Source: GCA-2709075 sp038146865
GTDB taxonomy: Bacteria; Pseudomonadota; Alphaproteobacteria; MPNO01; UBA2964
DNA length: 64,000 nucleotides
Direction of reading: 5' to 3'
Assembly: GCA_038146865.1 (NCBI GenBank)
Contig: JAYQSL010000006.1
Coordinates: 248,001-312,000 of the forward strand
The notes under the pieces are model-generated. The model did no database searches. It had not been told where the DNA came from and saw only the letters and a list, made by a program, of their open reading frames with translations. This document shows, one piece after another, positions 26,826 through 36,178 of the stretch; the stretch's first letter is position 1; every line of letters starts with the position of its first letter. The position numbers were made by a program, and so were the translations under genes.

Positions 26826-29605
26826 TGTCTGAAAAAATCACCTTCGAACTTGATGGCAAAACCACCACCGCTCAACCAGGTGAGACAATATGGGAGGTTG
26901 CAGCCAGAATTGGTGTAGAGATACCACATTTGTGTTGGCAACCAGATCCTGGCTATCGCGCAGATGGAAACTGCCGAGCCTGTATGGTCGAGATAGAAGG
27001 CGAACGAACGCTCGCTGCCTCATGCATAAGAAAACCGACAGAGGGGATGAGGGTGAAAACCGCGTCCGCACGTGCCAAGAAATCGCGGGAAATGGTTTTT
27101 GAACTTTTACTGGCGGATCAGCCAGAGCGAGAGGTAAGCCATGATCCTCGGTCAAAATTTTGGGGGTGGGTTGATGCGATGGGAGTGACGAAAACTAATC
27201 GTCTTCCGAGCGCCGACCGCCCCGAGCCAGACAATTCTCACTCGGCAATTGCAGTTAACCTTGATGCTTGTATCCAATGCAATCTGTGTGTCAGGGCTTG
27301 TCGTGAAGTTCAAGTAAATGATGTTATTGGACTTGCATATCGGGGCCATCAATCAAAAATTGTTTTTGATTTCGATCGAAACATGGGTGATTCGACCTGT
27401 GTGGCCTGTGGGGAATGTGTACAATCTTGTCCCACGGGGGCATTGATGGAAGCAAACCTATTGAATGCCTCAGGAACCAGAACAGAATTTGAGACAAGAG
27501 CTGTGGAGACACTCTGCCCGTTTTGCGGAGTAGGATGTCAAACCAATGTAAATATCAAAGATTCTAAAATTCTGTTCGTCGACGGCAAAAATGGTCCTGC
27601 AAACAACAATAGGCTCTGCGTAAAGGGGCGCTTTGGATTTGATTACGTTCATAGCCCAGATCGACTAACCCAACCCTTAATACGCAGAGATGATGCGCCA
27701 AAGGAAGCGAACATCCAAATTGGGCGTGAAAGAATCGAGGAAGTTTTTCGAGAAGCCACTTGGGAGGAAGCACTGGACAAGGCAGCCTCTGGGCTAAAAG
27801 CAATCTTTCGGCGAGATGGTGGCAGCGCAATAGCAGGTTTTGGATCCGCTAAATGTTCAAATGAGGAAGCATATTTATTCCAAAAACTCATCCGACAGGG
27901 GTTTCGGACCAATAATGTGGACCATTGCACAAGACTGTGCCACGCATCCTCAGTTGCAGCGCTGATGGAGGGCTTGAATTCTGGAGCTGTTTCAGCACCT
28001 TTTACAGCCGCCAAGGATGCAGAGTGCATAATCGTCATTGGGGCACGCCCAGAAGAAAATCACCCCGTAGCTGCAACTTATATTAAAGACGCGGCGAAAA
28101 AAGGGGCAAACTTGATTGTCATGGACCCTAGGGGACATCGATCTGGCCTCGGAAGATACGCGAGCCACATGCTCCAATTTAAACCAGGCAGCGACGTCGC
28201 ATTGCTCAATGGCATGCTTCATACGATTATCTCAGAGGGTTTAGCCGACGAACAATATATTCAGTCCAATGCAGATGGCTATGACGAGTTAAAGCAGAAA
28301 ATCTCGGACTTTCCGCCCGAAAAGATGGAAAAAATTTGTGGTATACCGGGAAAGGTTATCCGCGAGGTTGCGCGCATTTACGCATCGTCCAAAGCCTCCA
28401 TTATTTTTTGGGGAATGGGAGTCTCTCAACACGTCCATGGAACCAATAATGCGCGATGTCTGATCGCTCTCTCGCTAGTGACAGGGCAAGTCGGAAGAGC
28501 CGGTACAGGTCTTCATCCCCTTCGAGGACAAAATAACGTCCAAGGGGCCTCAGATGCAGGCTTGATCCCAATGTTTTATCCCGACTATAGGTCGGTTGAA
28601 GGCAAAGAAATCCGCGAGCGATATCAAGAGTTCTGGGAGCAGGATTTAGATCCCCAAAGAGGGCTAACAGTCGTAGAAATTGTCAATTCAATTCTCGAAG
28701 GCCAAATCAAGGGAATGTATATACTTGGTGAAAATCCAGCCATGTCCGATCCTGATCAAAATCATGCACGGGAAGCTTTAGCGTCTCTAGAACATTTAGT
28801 TGTCCAAGATATTTTTCTTACCGAAACAGCTTGGCATGCAGATGTAGTCTTACCCGCTTCCGCCCATGCAGAAAAATCCGGCACCTTTACCAATACCAAC
28901 CGCCAGGTCCAAATGGCCCGTCCGGCCTTAGAACCACCCGGCAATGCGCGTCAAGACTGGGAGCTCATTCAAGAATTAGCGAAAAGAATAGGGTTAGATT
29001 GGAATTATAAAGATCCTAGCGATGTTTTTGCAGAAATGTCCGAAGTCATGCCTTCCTTGGCTAATATTACTTGGGAAAGAGTCGAGAGAGAAAACTCTGT
29101 GACTTACCCCTGTCTGGCACCCGAAGACCCAGGGGAGGAAATAATATTCGGAGACGGATTCCCGACCTCTAGCGGACGAGCAAAAATAGTTCCTGTGGAT
29201 ATTGTTCCACCAGATGAGCTACCCGACAGGGAATATCCCATGATCCTCTCAACTGGAAGACTTCTTGAACATTGGCACACTGGCGCGATGACCCGACGCG
29301 CAGTGAATTTAGACTCCTTAGAGCCGGAAGCAATCGCATGCCTTAATTATAGAGACATGGAGAGGTTAGGCGTCAAGCCAGGAGAATTGGTAAGCATTAA
29401 AACCCGGCGGGGACACATATCAATCAAAGCACGGGAGGACCGTTCAGTTCCGGAAAATATGATCTTTGTTCCATTCTGCTTTTCGGAAGCCGCGGCTAAT
29501 ATTTTAACCAACCCCCAACTTGATCCCCTTGGAAAAATTCCGGAATTCAAATTTTGTGCGGCTAAAGTCGAGCCTATGACTAAAGGCGCGGCTGCAGCGG
29601 AATAA
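26822..29605 (+). CDS. Formate dehydrogenase, catalytic Mo/W-bis-MGD alpha subunit (Cys form)
   Basis: 927 residues. Order: NuoG-like [2Fe-2S] domain (C38, C51, C54, C68), two ferredoxin-type [4Fe-4S] sites (C150-C160 region and C193-C203 region), the catalytic-domain [4Fe-4S] (C232, C235, C239, C266), then the molybdopterin oxidoreductase domain. The metal ligand is Cys373, followed by His374, in NNVDHCTRLCHASS; its codon is TGC, so this is not a selenoprotein. The C-terminal cofactor-cap domain is complete. It oxidises formate to CO2. With the NuoEF-like beta subunit it forms the two-subunit NAD enzyme of the FDH1 type. The tungstate importer genes start 12 bp downstream, which argues for tungsten rather than molybdenum. 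Confidence 0.93.
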   Translation: MMSEKITFELDGKTTTAQPGETIWEVAARIGVEIPHLCWQPDPGYRADGNCRACMVEIEGERTLAASCIRKPTEGMRVKTASARAKKSREMVFELLLADQPEREVSHDPRSKFWGWVDAMGVTKTNRLPSADRPEPDNSHSAIAVNLDACIQCNLCVRACREVQVNDVIGLAYRGHQSKIVFDFDRNMGDSTCVACGECVQSCPTGALMEANLLNASGTRTEFETRAVETLCPFCGVGCQTNVNIKDSKILFVDGKNGPANNNRLCVKGRFGFDYVHSPDRLTQPLIRRDDAPKEANIQIGRERIEEVFREATWEEALDKAASGLKAIFRRDGGSAIAGFGSAKCSNEEAYLFQKLIRQGFRTNNVDHCTRLCHASSVAALMEGLNSGAVSAPFTAAKDAECIIVIGARPEENHPVAATYIKDAAKKGANLIVMDPRGHRSGLGRYASHMLQFKPGSDVALLNGMLHTIISEGLADEQYIQSNADGYDELKQKISDFPPEKMEKICGIPGKVIREVARIYASSKASIIFWGMGVSQHVHGTNNARCLIALSLVTGQVGRAGTGLHPLRGQNNVQGASDAGLIPMFYPDYRSVEGKEIRERYQEFWEQDLDPQRGLTVVEIVNSILEGQIKGMYILGENPAMSDPDQNHAREALASLEHLVVQDIFLTETAWHADVVLPASAHAEKSGTFTNTNRQVQMARPALEPPGNARQDWELIQELAKRIGLDWNYKDPSDVFAEMSEVMPSLANITWERVERENSVTYPCLAPEDPGEEIIFGDGFPTSSGRAKIVPVDIVPPDELPDREYPMILSTGRLLEHWHTGAMTRRAVNLDSLEPEAIACLNYRDMERLGVKPGELVSIKTRRGHISIKAREDRSVPENMIFVPFCFSEAAANILTNPQLDPLGKIPEFKFCAAKVEPMTKGAAAAE

Positions 29606-29617
29606 AGGTCCCGCGCC

Positions 29618-30349
29618 ATGGCTGGGACGGAAGACACGGCAAATAATTTCTTAGACGCTCTCTTATTAGCACTCGATTTAATTACAGGATTGAACGCAGG
29701 GCTAATAGAAATCGTTGGCCTATCTCTCTCAGTTAGTTTAAGCGCAGTCCTAATTGCTGGGAGCATCGGACTGCCCCTCGGAGCCGCTCTCGCCGTTTAC
29801 AACTTCCGAGGACGTCAAATATCAATCGTTCTCCTCAACGCGCTAATGGGGTTACCCCCTGTCTTTATCGGGCTCACAGTTTATCTCCTCTTATCTCGAT
29901 CTGGTCCCCTCGGAGCCCTTGACCTTCTGTTCACTCCGACCGCTATGGTCATTGCCCAAGCCATACTTATTACGCCAATCGTGGCAGCTCTGAGTAGACA
30001 AACATGTCAAGGCCTCTACGAAATCTACCAAGAACAATTGCGATCTCTCGGGGCCACTCCCTTGAACATGATGCTGACCATTCTATGGGATGCCAGAATA
30101 TCACTACTAACCGCAATTATGGCGGGTTTTGGTAGGGCCATCGCGGAGGTCGGGGCCGTGTTTATAGTAGGTGGTAACATTGAGAATTTCACGCGAGTAA
30201 TGACAACCACCATCGCACTTGAAACCAGCAAAGGAAATTTAGCTCTTGCGATGGCACTTGGAATTATTCTTGTGTTGCTCTCGATCGTCGTAAATGGAGT
30301 CGCAAGCATTACTGCCGATTCAGTCAGTCGGTCCAAAGCAAATAGATGA
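29618..30349 (+). CDS. tupB: Tungstate ABC transporter, permease
   Basis: 243-residue inner-membrane permease with about five or six hydrophobic segments and the binding-protein-dependent transport signature EQLRSLGATPLNMMLTILWDAR followed by GFGRAIAEVGAVFIVGGNI, typical of TupB/ModB-like permeases. It forms the channel of the importer with TupC. It starts 12 bp after the formate dehydrogenase gene and overlaps tupC by 4 bp. The protein ends in a short basic tail. Assignment to tungstate rests mainly on the TupA partner. Confidence 0.9.
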   Translation: MAGTEDTANNFLDALLLALDLITGLNAGLIEIVGLSLSVSLSAVLIAGSIGLPLGAALAVYNFRGRQISIVLLNALMGLPPVFIGLTVYLLLSRSGPLGALDLLFTPTAMVIAQAILITPIVAALSRQTCQGLYEIYQEQLRSLGATPLNMMLTILWDARISLLTAIMAGFGRAIAEVGAVFIVGGNIENFTRVMTTTIALETSKGNLALAMALGIILVLLSIVVNGVASITADSVSRSKANR

Positions 30350-31065
30350 ATATTTTACCTCTAACGCTAAAAAACGTCACCTATTACTCGGGTGGCAAGC
30401 AATTACTTAAGTGTAATGTGACGATCAGCGAAGGCCCAAACACCATGGTTCTTGGGCCCAACGGCGCAGGCAAAAGCATCTTTCTTAGAGTTTGCCACGG
30501 ACTCTTAAAACCAACCGAAGGGCAGGTCGAATGGACCGGAAAAGAGCAAGATGCGAACAACCCCAATCAGGCCATGGTTTTTGAAAAGCCCATTATGCTT
30601 CAAAGAACCGCGGAAGAGAACTTGGCCTACGGATTAAAGCTGCGTAAGGCCAAAAAAGACGTAATTAAGCAACGGGTTTCACAAGTTTTACAAAGGGTTG
30701 GCCTTACCGAAGCCGCCAAACAATTAGCCACGTCTCTATCCGCAGGGGAACAACAACGGCTCGCGTTGGGCAGAGCATGGGTACTTGAACCAGATGTTCT
30801 TTTTCTGGACGAACCGACCGCCAATCTAGATCCAGGCTCTACAGCCGAAGTGGAAATAATTATCCAAGAGATTAAGAAATCCGGGACAAAAATCGTCATG
30901 ACAACACACGATCTGGGGCAAGCAAGACGACTGGGGGGCGACATTATTTTTCTCTATGGAGGGACTCTAAAAGAACACAGTCCAGCAGAGAAATTTTTTG
31001 ACTCACCCAAAACCAAAGAAGCCAGGGCTTTTCTCAACGGAGAGATATTATGGGGACAGGATTGA
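30346..31065 (+). CDS. tupC: Tungstate ABC transporter, ATP-binding protein
   Basis: 239-residue ABC ATPase: Walker A GPNGAGKS (about 38-45), signature LSAGEQQRLALGRAW, Walker B VLFLDEPTANLD and the switch histidine in MTTHDLGQARRLG. It powers oxyanion import with TupB and TupA. It overlaps tupB by 4 bp and tupA by 16 bp, so all three are translationally coupled. Confidence 0.92.
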   Translation: MNILPLTLKNVTYYSGGKQLLKCNVTISEGPNTMVLGPNGAGKSIFLRVCHGLLKPTEGQVEWTGKEQDANNPNQAMVFEKPIMLQRTAEENLAYGLKLRKAKKDVIKQRVSQVLQRVGLTEAAKQLATSLSAGEQQRLALGRAWVLEPDVLFLDEPTANLDPGSTAEVEIIIQEIKKSGTKIVMTTHDLGQARRLGGDIIFLYGGTLKEHSPAEKFFDSPKTKEARAFLNGEILWGQD

Positions 31066-31877
31066 TTACACTCATAAACCGGCTCATTTTGATCGCCGCT
31101 TTTCTTTGTTCGACATCGGCATCTGCGGAACAAGTCATAAAGTTAGCATCCACCACCTCAACCGAAAATTCAGGTCTTTTTAAATTTTTACTACCAAAGT
31201 TTGAAAAAGCGACAAAAATCAAAGTTAGAGTTATCGCTGCAGGAACAGGACAGGCGATAAGAATAGGAAGAAACGGCGATGCAGACGTACTTATTGTCCA
31301 TCACCCCCCATCTGAGGAGAGATTCGTTGCAGAGGGGTTCGGTTTAAAGCGCCATAAATTAATGTACAACGATTTGGTAATTGTTGGGCCAAAAACCGAT
31401 AGCGCCAAAATTAGAGGTGTCGAGGAAGCAACCATTGCTTTTTCGAAAATAGCGTCCTCAATGCAATTATTCGCGTCACGAGGTGATGAGAGTGGGACCC
31501 ATTTAGCTGAAAAGGAAATTTGGAAAAGGGCTCAACTTAACCCTCAAAGGACAAGATGGTATTTATCGCTGGGCGCAGGAATGGGATCGACATTAAATAT
31601 AGCCGTGGCAATGGATACCTACGCCCTCACTGATAGGGCGTCCTGGGCCGCTTTTAGGAATAAAAAGAATCATACGATCCTTATGGAAGGTGATAAGAAG
31701 CTTTTTAATCAGTATTCCGTAATAGCCATTAATAAAAAGAAACATGGGCACGTAAAATTCGACCTGGTCAAAAAGTTCACCAATTGGCTTTTATCAAATG
31801 ATGGTCAAAAGGCGATAAGAAACTTTCGTATTAACGGTAAACAAATGTTTTTTCCTAATGCAAACAGGGAACAATAA
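31050..31877 (+). CDS. tupA: Periplasmic tungstate-binding protein
   Basis: 275 residues with a signal peptide (hydrophobic 5-20, likely cleavage after ASA at residue 26). The mature protein begins with the oxyanion-binding ASTTSTENSG; this TTST-type motif marks TupA as opposed to the molybdate protein ModA. Later blocks NGDADVLIVHHPPSEE, YNDLVIVGP, FASRGDESGTH and ALTDRASWAAF are also typical of TupA. It captures tungstate with high selectivity. Lying in one transcript with a formate dehydrogenase of the tungsten FDH1 type, it probably supplies that enzyme. The start codon lies inside the last codons of tupC. Confidence 0.92.
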   Translation: MGTGLITLINRLILIAAFLCSTSASAEQVIKLASTTSTENSGLFKFLLPKFEKATKIKVRVIAAGTGQAIRIGRNGDADVLIVHHPPSEERFVAEGFGLKRHKLMYNDLVIVGPKTDSAKIRGVEEATIAFSKIASSMQLFASRGDESGTHLAEKEIWKRAQLNPQRTRWYLSLGAGMGSTLNIAVAMDTYALTDRASWAAFRNKKNHTILMEGDKKLFNQYSVIAINKKKHGHVKFDLVKKFTNWLLSNDGQKAIRNFRINGKQMFFPNANREQ

Positions 31878-31918
31878 AAGAAAACGCTTAAATCTTCAGG
31901 AGTAATCATAAAAGTCAA

Positions 31919-33016
31919 ATGCGTCTCGGTTTCTTTACCATGCCCATCCATCCATTGCATCGTGATTACCAAACCACTCTGCGGGAGGATCGAGAAACCA
32001 TCATCTTGTGTGATCAACTCGGCTTCCATGATGCATTTGTTGGAGAACATCTTGCGGATGCTGCGGAGTCGATATCAAATTCAATGATCTTCCTGGCTAC
32101 TCTTATTCACGCGACCCAAAATATTAAGTTAGGCACCGGCACAACGAACCTCGCTCACAATCATCCAGTTTTGGTGGCCACCCACGCAGCAATGTTCGAT
32201 CACCTAGCAGATGGCCGTTTTATCCTTGGAATCAGCCCCGGCACCTTGCGATCAGACAGAGAAGCCATGGATATTCTTGAAGATGACCACAATAAAATTT
32301 TTGCGGACGCCATAGAGGTCGTCCTAGAAATATGGAAACGTGATCCGCCATACCAAATAACAATTCCAGGTAATCGTTTTAAAGTTACCACCGAGACGTC
32401 TTTCGATCCGGAATTTGGCGTCGGTGTTATGCCAAAACCACTGCAAGATCCTCACCCTGAAATAGTCGGTACGGTAGTAGCACCGTTTTCCAAAGGGGTG
32501 GTCGAAATGGGACGTCGTAACTTCCACCCCCTCTCTGCTAACTTCCTCCTCACAAAATGGCTTCCCTCGCATTGGCAAAATTATCAGCAAGGCTGCGACG
32601 ACGCAGGAATAAAAGCGGATCGAAGAGACTGGAGAATCGCTCGAACCATATTCGTTGCGGATGATGAAACAACGGCCTCTGCATACGGAAAGTTTGATTC
32701 AAACAGTCCATATAGATTTTACTACAACCAGTTGTTCACCAAATTAAAAAGAGCCGGAAGACACGGAGTTTTTAAACGGTATTCTGAAGAACCAGATGAT
32801 ACCCTCACACTGGACAGGATCGTCGATGACTTAGTGATTTCGGGCACTGTAAACAGTGTGGTAGATCAAATTTTGTCATTGCGGGCCGAAGTTGGCGCCT
32901 TTGGGGAGTTGGTTGTAGCTGGAATGGACTGGGTTGATGAAACTTTGACTAAAAGATCTCTGCAACTAATGGCTGAGCAGGTAATACCACGTGTAAATGA
33001 AGCGCTTAAAGAATAA
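31919..33016 (+). CDS. Luciferase-like (LLM) flavin-dependent monooxygenase
   Basis: 365 residues with the bacterial luciferase TIM-barrel. LGFFTMPIHP at the N-terminus, GFHDAFVGEHL, GTGTTNLAHNHPVLVA and FDHLADGRFILGISPG are typical of the limonene-monooxygenase-like branch. Such enzymes use reduced FMN and oxygen to insert an oxygen atom, often breaking a C-C or C-S bond. No flavin reductase is encoded nearby. It follows tupA by 41 bp on the same strand and may be the last gene of the transcript, though the ribosome binding site is poor (AGGAG lies 16 nt before the ATG). The substrate is unknown, and a link to formate metabolism is not evident. Confidence 0.8.
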   Translation: MRLGFFTMPIHPLHRDYQTTLREDRETIILCDQLGFHDAFVGEHLADAAESISNSMIFLATLIHATQNIKLGTGTTNLAHNHPVLVATHAAMFDHLADGRFILGISPGTLRSDREAMDILEDDHNKIFADAIEVVLEIWKRDPPYQITIPGNRFKVTTETSFDPEFGVGVMPKPLQDPHPEIVGTVVAPFSKGVVEMGRRNFHPLSANFLLTKWLPSHWQNYQQGCDDAGIKADRRDWRIARTIFVADDETTASAYGKFDSNSPYRFYYNQLFTKLKRAGRHGVFKRYSEEPDDTLTLDRIVDDLVISGTVNSVVDQILSLRAEVGAFGELVVAGMDWVDETLTKRSLQLMAEQVIPRVNEALKE

Positions 33017-33073
33017 GAAAATTACTAACCTGCTTATTTGGTCGGCAGCAAATTGTTTTCTCTTTACATAGGA

Positions 33074-34141
33074 CTAGCTTGGCGGTCTGCCACGCCAAGC
33101 CTCTTCCAAGCGTGATAGGATTTCATCCCGTTCGTAAGGACGCGCACAAAAATATTGATCTAGCATAATTTTGTCTGTGGCCTCATTTAAAACCTCTCGA
33201 TCCAGCCCCAAGTCTCTCAGTCCGCGAGGCACACCGCACGCCTCCAAAAGTCCGTAGAGGGCCTGAGGCGCATCCTGCTCGCCATTCCCCAAGGCACGAG
33301 AAATTCTTCGACAGGGATCAGGCTGAACCTTCCGAACATAGGCTGTGGAGTGGGGTAACATGATTCCGTGGGTTGGACCGTGCGGAAGATCCCAGCCGCC
33401 ACCGAGCACGTGGACCATTTTGTGATGCAAAGTGGTACCCGCCGATATTACAGTCGAACCACACAACCATGATCCAAGAAAAGCCTGTGCACGCGCCTCT
33501 ATGTTCGCCGGATCTTGAGCAATTTTAACCAACGCCGCCGCCATTTCTCCAATTCCTCTCTCGGCAAACATATCGGTAACAGGATTGGCATTTCTTCCTA
33601 GGAAAGAACTGACTGAATGCGCTATTGCATTTAAACCACTTGCAAGAGAAGTATCTTTAGGGAGGGCAACCGCAAGCTCCGGATCATAAATCAAAACCGA
33701 TGGAAGCATTTTTAAATCATAATTATTTCGTCTAACCCCATCATGGTGGATAATTCCTTGGATGTGAGTAGTTTCAGAACCTGAATATGTGGTCGGAATA
33801 GCAATTATTGGAATGTCAAATTCTAGAGCTATAGATTTCGCTAATCCCACAGCTGTCCCGCCTCCGAAGGAAACCAAACAATCAGCCTTTAATTCAGCTG
33901 CCATTGCGCGCCCTTTCTCGACCGCTACCATCGGGACAAAAATTTTAGCGTCCGAGCAAATGCCAACGGTTTTATCTCCAAGCAAATCGGCGATCTTTTC
34001 CGCTTGAGGCACCCGACTCTTCGTACAACAAAACATTACTCGCGTCTTGTTCAGCCGGCTTACCTCCTCGGCTAGCCTTTTGATCACCCCAGCCCCAAGT
34101 ATCACCCGAGATGGATAACCCATATGTGTAAAAGAACTCAC
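33074..34141 (-). CDS. Maleylacetate reductase (iron-type alcohol dehydrogenase family)
   Basis: 355 residues with the layout of maleylacetate reductases: ILGAGVIKRLAEEV at the N-terminus, the nucleotide-binding FGGGTAVGLAKSIAL (about 92-106), IPTTYSGSETTHIQGI, SGLNAIAHSVSSFLGR and LHHKMVHVLGGGWDLPHGPTHGIMLPH with the usual histidines. It reduces maleylacetate to 3-oxoadipate with NAD(P)H, the last step before the beta-ketoadipate thiolase route for hydroxyquinol, resorcinol or chlorocatechols. No hydroxyquinol dioxygenase is seen in the window. The GTG at 34141 is chosen because AGGAG lies 7 nt upstream. Divergent from the cupin gene. Confidence 0.82.
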   Translation of the reverse strand: MSSFTHMGYPSRVILGAGVIKRLAEEVSRLNKTRVMFCCTKSRVPQAEKIADLLGDKTVGICSDAKIFVPMVAVEKGRAMAAELKADCLVSFGGGTAVGLAKSIALEFDIPIIAIPTTYSGSETTHIQGIIHHDGVRRNNYDLKMLPSVLIYDPELAVALPKDTSLASGLNAIAHSVSSFLGRNANPVTDMFAERGIGEMAAALVKIAQDPANIEARAQAFLGSWLCGSTVISAGTTLHHKMVHVLGGGWDLPHGPTHGIMLPHSTAYVRKVQPDPCRRISRALGNGEQDAPQALYGLLEACGVPRGLRDLGLDREVLNEATDKIMLDQYFCARPYERDEILSRLEEAWRGRPPS

Positions 34142-34259
34142 TTAAAAACTCCTTAATTCCTAACTGTTTTTTTATCTGATTTCTATCGAAGGTAAAATCT
34201 TCAAAAAATCAAAAAAATATCGCACACTATTCTGAGTCACAGAGAAAAGGAGGTTGATC

Positions 34260-34658
34260 GTGTCAGGGGAAAAAATTCAGTCGAAATTTGTGGTTAATAG
34301 AGCCGACGAAAACCCTTTCGTTAGCGGAGGATTGCGAGTGTATCGGGAATATCGAGACCTTGGTATCTCCGACGCCACCATGGGTCGCGTCCACGCGCAA
34401 ATAATTCGCACAACTAAGCCATGCCCTGAAGAAGGCAGTGGTCTTCATTATCATGATCTTGAATTTCAGATGGTCATGATTTTAAAAGGAAAATCTAGGG
34501 TTTGGTTTGAAGGCCAAGGCGAAGTTGAATTTAATGAGGGAGATTGTTGGATCCAGCCGCCTAAAATAAAGCATAATGTGATGTACTATTCTGAGGACTA
34601 CGAGTTACTAGAACTTACCATTCCAGCAGAATATGAAACCGTCACGGTCGAGGAATAG
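34260..34658 (+). CDS. Small cupin-domain protein
   Basis: 132-residue single-domain cupin. Metal-ligand candidates are in HYHDLEFQ (His, His, Glu/Gln) in motif 1 and KHN in motif 2, with the glycine turn GKSRVWFEGQG and the ending LLELTIPAEYET usual for small cupins. The function is unknown; relatives bind aromatic acids, act as isomerases or dioxygenases, or sense ligands. The GTG at 34260 has AAGGAGG 6 nt upstream, so an earlier TTG at 34254 is rejected. It is divergent from maleylacetate reductase and followed by a probable terminator. Confidence 0.75.
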   Translation: MSGEKIQSKFVVNRADENPFVSGGLRVYREYRDLGISDATMGRVHAQIIRTTKPCPEEGSGLHYHDLEFQMVMILKGKSRVWFEGQGEVEFNEGDCWIQPPKIKHNVMYYSEDYELLELTIPAEYETVTVEE

Positions 34659-34740
34659 TACTTTTTGTGGCTTTCGGAGGTAAAAATTCCAATGAAAGTG
34701 GGCGACTTATCTTTATTAATTTCTTAAAGACAACGTCTCT

Positions 34741-34766
34741 CATTCGGCTCCGAATGATTGATTTTT
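34741..34766 (+). terminator. Probable rho-independent terminator after the cupin gene
   Basis: CATTCG (34741-34746) pairs with CGAATG (34751-34756) across a GCTC tetraloop. Five nt later comes a run of five T (34762-34766). It is 83 nt after the cupin stop. The gap before the T run weakens the call. Confidence 0.45.
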
Positions 34767-34817
34767 CGAAAAGCGCATTTTCTGATCAACTAAGAATAAT
34801 GGATTGAGGCGTATTTA

Positions 34818-36176
34818 GTGGATAACTTAACCCGGGAAATAGCCCGTTTTTCATGTGATTGGAAATACGACGAAATTGTTGAACACATTCCGAACTTGTT
34901 GGCGCAACATATAATTGATTCTATTGGATGCGCTTTAGTGGCAGAAAACACCCTGCCAGCCAATATCGGTAAAAAAATTTCCTTTGGACAAACCCCCGGG
35001 AAATTCGCCGGCAAAACTTTATTCAGTGCACAAACGATGCCGCTGGATATGGCCGGTTTTATTAACAGCTGTATGATCCGCAATTACGATTTCAATGATC
35101 GATTTCCCGGTGGACATCCATCAGATGGGCTCGGAGCCCATTTAGCGCTCGCTGGATCGACAAAAATTACTGGTCGAGAGTTTATTCTTTCGGCCCTTAT
35201 AACCTACGAGACTTTTATTCGTATTACCGAAGCCTCCAAGCTTCGGGAGCGAGGTTGGGATCAGGGATTCGCTGTTGGGATTTCTGCAGTTGCAGGACTT
35301 TCGCGCCTTTTGGGACTGTCATTTGAACAAACGGCCAACGCCATCAGTATAACAGGAAGCGCCACTGTGCCGCTTCGAGTATCTCGTTCTGGGGCTCTAA
35401 CCGCATGGAAAAATGTCGCGACACCGTTCGCGGCCCGCAATGCAACCTTTGCCGCCATGTTAGCCGCGGAGGGTATGCCTGGGCCTGATAGCATTTTTGA
35501 GGGTCGGGCCGGTTTGTTCGACAATATTACAGGACCATTCATAATAGATCCCCTTCCTCATCAGGGGGGAAAAATACGTTTTGAGGAGGTGCAGATTAAA
35601 TATTGGCCATTAGAAGCAAGCGGTCAGCCAGTCGTTTGGGCGGCTCTTGAGCTAAGGAAAAAATTGGGCTTTTCGTCTATTGACGAGATAGAGGTCATTG
35701 AAATTTTCTGTGACTCACATGGAAAAAATGAAATCGCTGGTGGACCTGAAAAGTGGGATCCTCAAACTCGAGAAACAGCGGATCATTCGATGCCATATAT
35801 ATTCGCCCGGACATTTGCCGACGGTCCTCCATCCATTGCTTCATTTTCTGAGGCTAAAGTTCTGGACCCAACATTGCGCCCGCTAATGAACAAGATTGTT
35901 GTGACAATAGACAAAGATATAGAGGCAATGACGCCTGAGAACCTTGCTGTGAGGGTCGTAACCAGGATGAGAAACGGAACCATTCTGGAAGCAAAGAGTC
36001 GAAACCCGCCTGGGCACCCCAAAAATCCTATGACGAGAGAAGAGATTGCGACAAAATTTTCCAAACAGGCTGAGCCAATCATTGGTTCACGTCGATCGCA
36101 AGAAATTACTGATGCATGGGCAGAGCTAAAAAGCGCACCCGATGTCCGCCCTCTTATATCGATGCTAAATATTTAA
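34818..36176 (+). CDS. MmgE/PrpD-family protein
   Basis: 452 residues with the MmgE/PrpD fold, which includes 2-methylcitrate dehydratase and cis-aconitate decarboxylase. Visible are HIIDSIGCALVA near residue 35, the NYDFNDRFPGGHPSDGLGAHLAL block (about 93-115) with the conserved Asp/His of the active site, ITGSATVPLRVSRSGALTAWKN and KYWPLEASGQ. It probably dehydrates or decarboxylates a tricarboxylate-like acid. No propionate genes (prpB, prpC) are nearby, so 2-methylcitrate is not favoured. It starts at GTG. A long bulged hairpin begins 2 nt after the stop. Confidence 0.8.
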   Translation: MDNLTREIARFSCDWKYDEIVEHIPNLLAQHIIDSIGCALVAENTLPANIGKKISFGQTPGKFAGKTLFSAQTMPLDMAGFINSCMIRNYDFNDRFPGGHPSDGLGAHLALAGSTKITGREFILSALITYETFIRITEASKLRERGWDQGFAVGISAVAGLSRLLGLSFEQTANAISITGSATVPLRVSRSGALTAWKNVATPFAARNATFAAMLAAEGMPGPDSIFEGRAGLFDNITGPFIIDPLPHQGGKIRFEEVQIKYWPLEASGQPVVWAALELRKKLGFSSIDEIEVIEIFCDSHGKNEIAGGPEKWDPQTRETADHSMPYIFARTFADGPPSIASFSEAKVLDPTLRPLMNKIVVTIDKDIEAMTPENLAVRVVTRMRNGTILEAKSRNPPGHPKNPMTREEIATKFSKQAEPIIGSRRSQEITDAWAELKSAPDVRPLISMLNI

Positions 36177-36178
36177 GG

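Noticed and set aside
34260..34658. Cupin as a DMSP lyase of DddK/DddQ/DddW type
   Set aside because: It has only a generic cupin metal motif and the ending usual for small uncharacterised cupins; the diagnostic lyase motifs were not recognised.
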